A stretch of 6,130 bases of DNA from Candidatus Hydrogenedentota bacterium (GTDB lineage: Bacteria; Hydrogenedentota; Hydrogenedentia; Hydrogenedentales; CAITNO01). Numbering within the stretch: the first letter of the stretch is position 1; every line of letters begins with the position of its first letter. A program made the translations under genes and the position numbers. The DNA lies in contig CAIJOU010000768.1 in the NCBI GenBank assembly GCA_903822375.1, positions 1 to 6,130 of the forward strand, read 5' to 3'. Under the pieces are notes generated by a model, which ran no database searches, was not told the DNA's origin, and saw nothing but the letters and a program-made list of their open reading frames with translations. Below, in pieces: positions 1 to 6,130 of this stretch.

Positions 1-637
<637 letters not shown>

Positions 638-647
638 CGTTGTCTTC

Positions 648-721
648 GTGCACAGGCGGCCCATTCTTGGAGCGCGGTGTCGATGCCACCGCACTCCAAA
701 CCTCGCGCCTGTCTTGCGCAC
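648..721. repeat. Nested palindromic element between ispG and the exported-protein cluster
   Basis: The core is a stem-loop. TTGGAG-C-GCGGTG (667-679) pairs with CACCGC-A-CTCCAA (687-699) around a 7-nt loop, with a single C/A mismatch. An outer pair, ACAGGCG (652-658) with CGCCTGT (706-712), encloses it, and GTGC (648-651) can pair with GCAC (718-721) across a small bulge. A direct repeat flanks the structure: TGTCTTCGTGCAC at 641-653 and TGTCTTGCGCAC at 710-721. No U-tract follows the core stem, so it is not a classical intrinsic terminator. A REP-like or small non-autonomous mobile element is the likelier class, though it may still slow transcription or stabilise the ispG mRNA 3' end. The pairing is seen directly; the class is inferred. 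Confidence 0.7.
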
Positions 722-770
722 TGGGCACAATAGGCTGAACGATACGAAACGAAACTCGTGGGACCAGGTT

Positions 771-2432
771 ATGCTTGAACTGCACACCGACCGACGGATC
801 TCCATCATCCTGTTGGCAATGATTGTCACCGTCACCTCTGCGGCCTCTCCCGCATTGGCCGCATCGGACGGGCGTGTTTCCGTGCGCGACCACGGCGCCG
901 CCGGAGACGGTCTGGCCAAGGACACCGCCGCGGTGCAGCGGGCCATAGACGCCTGCGCGACGGCCGGAGGCGGCACGGTGCTTCTTTCTCCCGGCAAGTA
1001 CCTGTGCGGCAGTCTGCACCTGAAGAACAACATCACGCTGCACCTCGACAACGGCGCGACGATTCTGGGCAGCACCCTCCAGGAAGATTATGACCCGCCC
1101 GAAACGCTGAACTTCAAGAATGACGCGGATGTGGAGACCACCTATTTCCACCAGTCACTGATCTGGGGGGAAGGTGTCGAGCGCATCGCGATTACCGGTG
1201 AGGGGACCATTGACGGCGGTTTCGACAAACGCCACGGACCAAAACCCATCGCGCTCAAACGCTGCAGGCATGTGGATATCTCCGGCGTTTACATCATCAA
1301 CGCGCCGAATTATGCAATTAGCCTGCTGGGCACGGACCATGTGAACATCGACGGGGTGACAATCCTCAACGCATTCGCCGACGGCATCGACCCCGATTCG
1401 TGCCGGAACGTGCGCATCTCCAACTGCCACATCGAGGCGGTGGACGATGCGATTGTGCCCAAGACGAGTTTCTCGCTGGGCGAACACCGTTCCTGCGAGA
1501 ACATCACCGTGACCAACTGCTTCCTGTCCACGCGCTGCAACGGGTTCAAACTGGGCACGGAATCGGGCGGCGACTTCAAGCGCATCGCCGTGAGCAACTG
1601 CGTCATCACGGGAAAGAAGGGCAAGTCGCCGGCCATATCGGGCATTGCGCTGGAGTCGGTGGACGGCGCAAACATTGACGGCGTGACGGTGTCAAACATC
1701 AGCATGACCGACGTGCGCGCGCCGATCTTCCTCCGGCTGGGCAATCGCGGCCGCGACCAGGCCACGACGGTGCCGGGTTCTTTGCGCAACGTGATCATCG
1801 ACAACATAGTCGCCGTGCGCGCCTCGTTGGCGTGCAGCGTCACCGGCATTCCCGGCCATCTCGTGGAGAACGTCACGCTGTCGAACATTCGCCTGGATTG
1901 CCGCGGCGGCAATCCAATGCATCCCTCCGATGCGCCCATGCCGGAAAAGGAGGACCGCTATCCCGAAGCGCTGATGTTTGGTCCCTTGCCCGCCTATGCA
2001 CTCTATTGTCGGCACGTTGAAGGAATCATGCTGTCGAACATCAACACATCGTATGCGCCCAACTTCTGGCGGTTGACCACGGATGTGTACAAGAACATCA
2101 AATGGTCCGAGGATGACACGCCGCCCTCTGATTCCGAGCCGGGGGATGCGGGCCATGCCCTGTTCTTCGATGACGTGCACGATCTGTCGGTGGACGGGCT
2201 GCACGCCCAGCCCGCGGGGAACGGCGCGGCGGCACTGCGCTTCAACGGTGTGCGCAATGCGCTGCTGCGCGGCATTGTGGCAAAGGAAGGCACGAACACC
2301 CTGCTTGAATTGGCAGGCCCGCAGACGGCGGGAATAACACTTATGGACAGTGCTTTGAAGGCCGCGAAGAAACCTGTATCATTGCTGGAAGGTGTTGACG
2401 CCGCGGCGGTGCGGCTCACAAACCCAGAATAG
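771..2432 (+). CDS. Exported glycoside hydrolase family 28-like (polygalacturonase-type) beta-helix protein
   Basis: The product has 553 aa. Residues 1-30 form a Sec signal peptide (basic RR at 8-9, hydrophobic core, predicted cleavage at ALA-AS). The N-terminus has the pectate-lyase-superfamily/GH28 opening: VRDHGAAGDG (38-47), DTAAVQRAID, then GGGTVLLSPGKY. ITGEGTIDGG (141-150) and many N-V/I-x-I/V-S/D-N strand repeats up to about residue 500 indicate a right-handed parallel beta-helix. GH28 enzymes hydrolyse galacturonan or rhamnogalacturonan with three Asp residues. Here ADGID (D204) and VDDAI (D225, D226) are kept. The NTD Asn is not, and the catalytic HG position reads CNG (256-258, followed by FKLGTES). 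It may therefore belong to a divergent subgroup with another uronide substrate. ATG 771 was chosen because it gives a full signal peptide, although its Shine-Dalgarno match is weak (GGGA at 760-763). The open frame back to 468 lies inside ispG and is not coding. It is the first gene of the putative operon, 11 bp from the next. Confidence 0.85.
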   Translation: MLELHTDRRISIILLAMIVTVTSAASPALAASDGRVSVRDHGAAGDGLAKDTAAVQRAIDACATAGGGTVLLSPGKYLCGSLHLKNNITLHLDNGATILGSTLQEDYDPPETLNFKNDADVETTYFHQSLIWGEGVERIAITGEGTIDGGFDKRHGPKPIALKRCRHVDISGVYIINAPNYAISLLGTDHVNIDGVTILNAFADGIDPDSCRNVRISNCHIEAVDDAIVPKTSFSLGEHRSCENITVTNCFLSTRCNGFKLGTESGGDFKRIAVSNCVITGKKGKSPAISGIALESVDGANIDGVTVSNISMTDVRAPIFLRLGNRGRDQATTVPGSLRNVIIDNIVAVRASLACSVTGIPGHLVENVTLSNIRLDCRGGNPMHPSDAPMPEKEDRYPEALMFGPLPAYALYCRHVEGIMLSNINTSYAPNFWRLTTDVYKNIKWSEDDTPPSDSEPGDAGHALFFDDVHDLSVDGLHAQPAGNGAAALRFNGVRNALLRGIVAKEGTNTLLELAGPQTAGITLMDSALKAAKKPVSLLEGVDAAAVRLTNPE

Positions 2433-2443
2433 AGGAACGGAAC

Positions 2444-3847
2444 ATGCAAAACAGGGATGTGTCTCGGCGTTCTTTTCTGATGAGTGGAGCGGGACTGGCA
2501 CTGGGTGCGGCGATGGGCGGATGCCAGACCCTGGGGGGCAAAGCCTCCCCGGCAAAACGGATTGCCGTGTTTACGTGCGATGTGACGCCGCCGCTGGGCA
2601 CGCCGATTTACTCCAGTTACAAGGGCCTCGCCAAGGTGGAAACGCCGCTGCTCGCCAAGGGGATCATTCTGGAACAGGGCGGCCGCCGCTTTGTGCTCTG
2701 CGCCGTGGACTATTGCGAACTCTGCAATTCCACGCACACGCTGTTCCAGCAGAAGCTTGCCGATGCCGTGGGCACGGACATCGCCAACGTGGCCGTGCAG
2801 ACCGTGCACCAGCACACCGCCCCGATGGCCGACACCGACGCGAGCCGTTTCCTGGAGCAGTTGCCGAGCCCGCCGCCGTTCCCCGCGACATCGAGCATTA
2901 CCGGGCCCGCCGAACGCCTGTGGGCCGCCGCCGCGAAGGCCGTTGCAACGCTCACCCCGTTCAATCAGGTGGGCACCGGTCAGGGCAAGGTAGAGCGGGT
3001 GGCGTCAAACCGGCGCGTGCATCTTGAGGATGGCAGCATTGGCGTGCGCTACAGTTCCTGCAAGGACCCGAAACTGACCGAGGCGCCCGAAGGCCTCATT
3101 GATCCCTTCGTGAAGACAATCACTTTTGCGCAGGACGGAAAACCCATTGCGCGGCTGCACTACTATGCCACCCACCCCCAGAGTTTCTACGGCGATCCAC
3201 GCGCCAGCTACGACTTCGTCGGCATGGCCCGCGAGGCGCTCCAAGAACGCGAGGGAGTGTTCCAGGTGTATTTCACCGGCTGCTCGGGCGACATCACGGC
3301 GGGCAAATACAACCCCGGCACACCGGAGTCGCGGCAGGGGCTTTGCGAGCGGCTGCTCAAGGGAATGGAAGCGTCCGTTGCCGCCACGCAGTATGAGAAG
3401 GCCGGGGACATCGGCTGGACCACCGTGCCGCTGCTGTTGAAGGCGCGCGAGGACAAGGGCTTCACCGAGGAAGACTGTCGCGCCGCAATGGCCAACGACA
3501 AAGCCGCGGACAGCGTGCGCAATGGCGGGGCCATGGGCCTTGCCTGGCGGCAGCACGCCGCGCAGCCCATCACGCTCAGCGCCCTGCATCTGGGTGACGT
3601 CAGCGTGCTCAACCTCCCCGGCGAGGCGATGATCGCGTTTCAGCTCTACGCGCAGCAGACCGCCGCGGACCGTTTCGTGGCGGTGGCCGCCTACGGTGAC
3701 TGCGCCATGGGCTACATCTGCCTGCGCAGCGCCTACGCCGAGGGCGGCTACGAGCCCACCGCAACCAGCGTCATGCCCGATTCCGAGGATGCGCTCAAGG
3801 CCGCGATCAATGCACTGCTTGCCGGAGCCGCAAGGGCCGGGCGCTAG
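2444..3847 (+). CDS. Tat-exported putative lipoprotein, neutral/alkaline ceramidase-like hydrolase
   Basis: The product has 467 aa. SRRSFLMSG (7-15) is a twin-arginine signal, and the hydrophobic stretch ends in AMGGC with Cys27 as a possible lipidation site (Met at -3 makes the lipobox imperfect). The rest fits the neutral-ceramidase N-terminal fold, a zinc amidase. TVHQHTAP (120-127) corresponds to the family THTHSGP zinc-binding segment. YATHPQSF gives H244, NLPGEAM gives E394 and GGYEPT gives Y436, together matching the His/His/Glu/Tyr zinc set. GCSGDITAGKYN (279-290) corresponds to the ceramidase NxGDVSPN segment, with Thr285 where the proposed nucleophilic Ser normally lies. At under 470 aa it lacks the C-terminal domain of true ceramidases (about 650 aa or more). 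Similar VHQH proteins are, to my knowledge, common in planctomycetes and usually unassigned, so ceramide should not be assumed as substrate. The start is supported by AGAGGAA at 2431-2437, 6 nt before ATG. It lies 11 bp after the GH28-like gene, which suggests cotranscription. Confidence 0.8.
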   Translation: MQNRDVSRRSFLMSGAGLALGAAMGGCQTLGGKASPAKRIAVFTCDVTPPLGTPIYSSYKGLAKVETPLLAKGIILEQGGRRFVLCAVDYCELCNSTHTLFQQKLADAVGTDIANVAVQTVHQHTAPMADTDASRFLEQLPSPPPFPATSSITGPAERLWAAAAKAVATLTPFNQVGTGQGKVERVASNRRVHLEDGSIGVRYSSCKDPKLTEAPEGLIDPFVKTITFAQDGKPIARLHYYATHPQSFYGDPRASYDFVGMAREALQEREGVFQVYFTGCSGDITAGKYNPGTPESRQGLCERLLKGMEASVAATQYEKAGDIGWTTVPLLLKAREDKGFTEEDCRAAMANDKAADSVRNGGAMGLAWRQHAAQPITLSALHLGDVSVLNLPGEAMIAFQLYAQQTAADRFVAVAAYGDCAMGYICLRSAYAEGGYEPTATSVMPDSEDALKAAINALLAGAARAGR

Positions 3848-3870
3848 AAGAAGAAACCCAAGCACAGGAC

Positions 3871-3877
3871 AAGGAGG
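3871..3877 (+). promoter_or_regulatory. Strong ribosome binding site that decides the lipoprotein start
   Basis: AAGGAGG is a near-perfect Shine-Dalgarno sequence 8 nt before ATG 3886. The in-frame GTG at 3877-3879, which would lengthen the protein by three residues (M-P-N), uses the last G of this site and so cannot be the start it serves. The start is therefore placed at 3886. Confidence 0.85.
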
Positions 3878-3885
3878 TGCCGAAC

Positions 3886-5214
3886 ATGCTCCCGCGCCGC
3901 CTGCTCTCGTGGACTGCATGCGCTGCACTGCCCCTGTGCAGCGTGCTGTCCGGCTGTTCGGCAACCGAGCCGCCCATCGCCAAGGCACTGCATTTCCTGC
4001 AGCGCACGCAGGTCCAGCAGGACGCGCAGGGTCTGGGCCACCGCGACTATGCCGGTGACTGGCCGCAGTACTTCTTTCCCGGTGCGCTGCCGCAGCTGAG
4101 CGTGCGCGACGTGAGCCCCTTCATGCCCGCATTCATACACCACGCGCTGACTTTCGTGACCGAGGCCAATTCGCAGGCGCTGGAATTGACAGCGGAGGAC
4201 ATCACGGCCGCACGGGACATGCGCCAGAAGGCCGTGGCCTTTATCAAGCGCTTTGAAGCCCCGCTGGACGCCCCCGATGCGGGCACCTACGGGTTCTGGC
4301 CGCATGACATGCGCACGCGGGGCGGGGATTCGCTGCTGGCGCAATTGGCGCTGGACCTGATTGGCGGGCCGCTGTTGTACGGCCACTACGTCCCCCTCAA
4401 CATCGGATTCTATCCAACCTGCCTGGGCACGCCCACCGACTGCGACGACACCGCGGCCGCCTATCTGGTGCTGTTGAATGACGCGCAGGTGGACGGAGGG
4501 CCGGGTACGCGCCGCCCCTTTGAACGCTTCTTCACCGACTGGCGCGACCTGGGCCAGGTGCCGCGCCGGATCAACCCCGACTGGCTTTCCCCGGCCAGCG
4601 GTGCCTACCTGACCTGGTTCAACTGCGACGAGGGCGGCAGGTCGCTTCCCAACGATGTCGATGTGGCCGTGAATGCCAACGTGCTACTGACGCTGGCGCG
4701 CTATGGGCGTCCCGACACGCCCGGTACGGACGAAGCCGTCGCCCTCATCAACCGCGTCGTGCAGGAGGACCTCTACGAAACCCGGCAGGATGAGGTGTCG
4801 CCCTACACGCAGCACGGCTACGTTTTCCATTTCGTCGTGTCCCGGGCCTTTCACGAAGGTCCCGTACCCCAGTTGCAGCCCGCCGCTTATATCCTGGCCG
4901 ACCAGGTTATTCAGGAGGCGCAGATGCTGCCCGGAAACCAAGTCCATTGGGATCGCGGCGCGCCGCATCTCGATACCGCGCTGTGCCTGCTCACGCTGAT
5001 GCAGACCGGAAAGGGCGCCGACCTCATTGAAGGAGGCATTGCCTACCTGATCGCCGAGCAGAACCCTTTCTGGGGCAACTGGGACGAGGGCACGTTCTTC
5101 GTGGCGCGCACCGATACCGGAAGAAGCCTCAACTGGGTTTCCAAGTCATTCACCACGGCGATGGCGCTGGAGGCGCTGTGCCGCTATGAACTCATGCACA
5201 ACACAAACAACTAG
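3886..5214 (+). CDS. Lipoprotein with squalene-cyclase/prenyltransferase-type alpha-toroid fold and DxDD motif
   Basis: The product has 442 aa counted from ATG 3886. The N-terminus (RR at 4-5, then a hydrophobic segment) ends in a textbook lipobox, LSGC with Cys24, so it should be a lipid-anchored exported protein. Three QW-like repeats of the terpene cyclase/prenyltransferase alpha/alpha-barrel superfamily are visible. The first is KALHFLQRTQ (33-42) with GDW at 57-59 after an expanded loop. The second is KAVAFIKRFE (115-124) with GFW at 136-138. The third is IAYLIAEQ (385-392) with GNW at 397-399. PTDCDDTA (183-190; codons for DCDDTA at 4438-4455) matches the DxDDTA general-acid motif of squalene-hopene and class II diterpene cyclases. 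At about 420 mature residues it is much shorter than squalene-hopene cyclases (about 630), so at most one barrel fits. The fold call is fairly secure. A cyclase activity outside the cytosol is unproven, and an alpha-toroid glycan-active or binding protein is an alternative. It is the third gene of the cluster, with gaps of 38 and 36 bp. Confidence 0.75.
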   Translation: MLPRRLLSWTACAALPLCSVLSGCSATEPPIAKALHFLQRTQVQQDAQGLGHRDYAGDWPQYFFPGALPQLSVRDVSPFMPAFIHHALTFVTEANSQALELTAEDITAARDMRQKAVAFIKRFEAPLDAPDAGTYGFWPHDMRTRGGDSLLAQLALDLIGGPLLYGHYVPLNIGFYPTCLGTPTDCDDTAAAYLVLLNDAQVDGGPGTRRPFERFFTDWRDLGQVPRRINPDWLSPASGAYLTWFNCDEGGRSLPNDVDVAVNANVLLTLARYGRPDTPGTDEAVALINRVVQEDLYETRQDEVSPYTQHGYVFHFVVSRAFHEGPVPQLQPAAYILADQVIQEAQMLPGNQVHWDRGAPHLDTALCLLTLMQTGKGADLIEGGIAYLIAEQNPFWGNWDEGTFFVARTDTGRSLNWVSKSFTTAMALEALCRYELMHNTNN

Positions 5215-5250
5215 TTCGAGAACACCACACCTTACCATCGGAGATTCCCC

Positions 5251-5859
5251 ATGCGACGCATCGTTTGCCTGCTTTGTCTGTTTGCCCTGTTGCCGATTCT
5301 TGCCACCGCGCAGAACGCGGAGCCGAAGAAGGCCGGGGTGCTGGTCGTGTACTACAGCGACAAGGGGCACACCAAGGCGATGGCTGAGGCCGTGGCCAAG
5401 GGTGCGGGCGCCGTGGACGGCGCGGCCGTGACGCTCCTCGATATCGCAAACGCAAAGCCCGAGGATGTGCTCGCCGCAGACGCGGTAATCGTGGGCAGTC
5501 CGGTGTACAAGGCCAACGTGGCGCCGAAGATGCAGGAGTTCATCAACAGTTGGCCGATTAAAGACGCGCGGCTGCACGACAAACTGGGCGCGGCATTCGC
5601 CACCGGCAGCGGCCTGTCCGCCGGAGAGGAAGTGGTGCAGACGAATATTCTACAGTCGATGCTGGTGTGCCAGATGATCGTGGTGGGCGGGCCCGGCGGG
5701 AGCCAGCCCTTCGGCGCATCGGCCATGGACGAGGACCCGTCCGACGGCGCGAACGCAAAGAAACAGGAAGGGCTTGTTGCGGAGCACTATCTCAAGAAGG
5801 GGGAGGCCCTGGGCAAGCGCGTTGCGGAACTGGCGCTAAGGCTGAAGAGCGCGAAATGA
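5251..5859 (+). CDS. Exported flavodoxin/WrbA-like FMN-binding-fold protein
   Basis: The product has 202 aa. Residues 1-20 form a Sec signal peptide (MRR, a Leu-rich core, then ATA before Gln21) with no lipobox. The mature part is a flavodoxin-like domain. A first beta strand, GVLVVYYS (29-36), runs into the phosphate loop SDKGHTKAM (36-44), comparable to the YSMYGH loop of WrbA. VGSPVYKANVAPKM (81-94) is the second FMN loop, FATGSGLSAGEE (116-127) the third, and GASAMDEDPSDG near 155-166 resembles the WrbA PYGA-to-DGS segment. WrbA and flavodoxins bind FMN and carry electrons or reduce quinones. FMN loading is predicted from motifs only. The start at 5251 follows CGGAGA (5239-5244) by 6 nt and gives a complete signal peptide. 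It is the last gene of the putative operon. Because it should leave the cytosol, it is not a credible electron donor for the IspG encoded upstream. Its redox partner and physiological role are unknown. Confidence 0.82.
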   Translation: MRRIVCLLCLFALLPILATAQNAEPKKAGVLVVYYSDKGHTKAMAEAVAKGAGAVDGAAVTLLDIANAKPEDVLAADAVIVGSPVYKANVAPKMQEFINSWPIKDARLHDKLGAAFATGSGLSAGEEVVQTNILQSMLVCQMIVVGGPGGSQPFGASAMDEDPSDGANAKKQEGLVAEHYLKKGEALGKRVAELALRLKSAK

Positions 5860-5949
5860 ATCTGGAAAGCGGGAACTCAGAAATGAACGGCATTTTCAAA
5901 AGAAAACTCAGATAGAGAACAGATTTCCCGATTTCCTGCTTTCCAGATT
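5859..5949. repeat. Long imperfect inverted repeat of 8-bp units; possible bidirectional terminator
   Basis: AATCTGGAAAGC (5859-5870) is exactly inverted as GCTTTCCAGATT (5938-5949). Pairing continues inward to 5883/5925 with three mismatches and one G-T position over 25 pairs, leaving a loop of about 41 nt. Each arm is also a short degenerate tandem array. On the minus strand the right arm reads TGGAAAGC, AGGAAATC, GGGAAATC (5945 back to 5922). The left arm reads TGGAAAGC, GGGAACTC, AGAAATGA (5863-5886). The stretch is about 40% GC by hand count, well below the genes. It lies between convergent genes, where a shared terminator would be expected, but the loop is long and the T-runs beyond the arms are weak (ATTTCTTTA at 5952-5960 on the plus side). 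A dispersed repeat is equally possible. The left arm begins on the last base of the flavodoxin-like gene's stop codon. Confidence 0.65.
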
Positions 5950-5957
5950 GAATTTCT

Positions 5958-6130
5958 TTACGGCGCGGCCTTCGTGATCAGTTCGTCCGGATTGTGGTTC
6001 TCGGCGAGATAGGCGTCGTAGCCGTTCTGTCCCCTGAGGTACTTGCCGAAAAATGCCGTGGTGTAGCCGTTGATCATCTTGAAGGCGACTTCTTTCTTCA
6101 CGTAGGTGACGGGCTCGCCGTTGGTCACCC
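5958..6130 (-). CDS. C-terminal end of a probable alpha/beta hydrolase (5' end outside window)
   Basis: On the minus strand an open frame enters the window at its right edge and ends at TAA (plus-strand TTA 5958-5960), giving 56 visible residues. It contains YVKKEVAFKMINGYTTAFFGKYL, split here as YVKKEVAFKM and INGYTTAFFGKYL, then RGQNGYDAYLAEN and an end in ELITKAAP. A closing helix of the type NxYTxAFFxKYLxG is typical of the C-terminus of dienelactone-hydrolase-like and acyl-esterase-like alpha/beta hydrolases, where it follows the catalytic His. The Ser-Asp-His triad itself is outside the window, so the family call rests on this tail alone and could be wrong. Codon use matches the neighbouring genes, and the frame is clean. 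It converges on the flavodoxin-like gene, with a 98-bp spacer between the two stop codons. Confidence 0.5.
   Translation of the reverse strand, partial: VTNGEPVTYVKKEVAFKMINGYTTAFFGKYLRGQNGYDAYLAENHNPDELITKAAP

Noticed and set aside
700..770. Sigma-70 promoter for the cluster (TTGCGC at 714-719, CACAAT at 726-731, GATACG at 741-746)
   Set aside because: The spacings (6 and 21 nt) and the hexamer matches are poor. A promoter is expected here, but none can be supported from the sequence.
3005..3988. 327-codon open frame on the minus strand, with other long antisense frames across the cluster
   Set aside because: It lies opposite the well-supported ceramidase-like gene. Long antisense frames are expected in GC-rich coding DNA, and the translation shows no recognisable domain.
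5883..5915. Ten-codon open frame (MNGIFKRKLR) after the flavodoxin-like gene
   Set aside because: It is very short, begins within the inverted repeat arm, has no convincing ribosome binding site and matches nothing recognisable.

Overview
The window is GC-rich coding DNA (clearly above 60% GC within genes) from a Gram-negative-type bacterium. It has an IspG of the CPGCGR type, many exported proteins, two lipoprotein signals, a divergent GH28-like beta-helix protein and a ceramidase-fold Tat lipoprotein with a VHQH motif. That combination suggests the PVC superphylum or a related lineage such as Planctomycetota, Lentisphaerota or Hydrogenedentota. This is inference from gene content, with no phylogenetic marker that settles it.

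Layout: (1) 1-637, the 3' end of ispG (MEP isoprenoid pathway, cytosolic), on the plus strand. (2) 638-770, a 133-bp spacer dominated by a nested palindrome (about 648-721) flanked by a short imperfect direct repeat. (3) 771-5859, four plus-strand genes with gaps of 11, 38 and 36 bp, probably one operon: a GH28/pectate-lyase-like beta-helix protein, a neutral-ceramidase-like Tat lipoprotein, a lipoprotein with squalene-cyclase-type QW motifs and a DxDD motif, and a flavodoxin/WrbA-like protein with a Sec signal peptide. (4) 5860-5957, an AT-richer convergent intergenic region with a long imperfect inverted repeat built of 8-bp units. (5) 5958-6130, the 3' end of a minus-strand gene, probably an alpha/beta hydrolase.

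All four operon products carry an export signal (Sec/SPI, Tat with lipobox, Sec/SPII, Sec/SPI), so the cluster appears to act in the periplasm or at the cell envelope. A polysaccharide-type beta-helix enzyme, an amidase-type metalloenzyme, a terpene-cyclase-fold lipoprotein and an exported flavodoxin-fold protein do not match any pathway I recognise. The cluster may process a glycan or glycolipid outside the cytoplasm, but no substrate can be read from the sequence. The most unusual element is the lipoprotein at 3886-5214. It joins the DxDDTA acid motif of class II terpene and squalene-hopene cyclases with three QW-like repeats, in a protein predicted to sit outside the cytosol.
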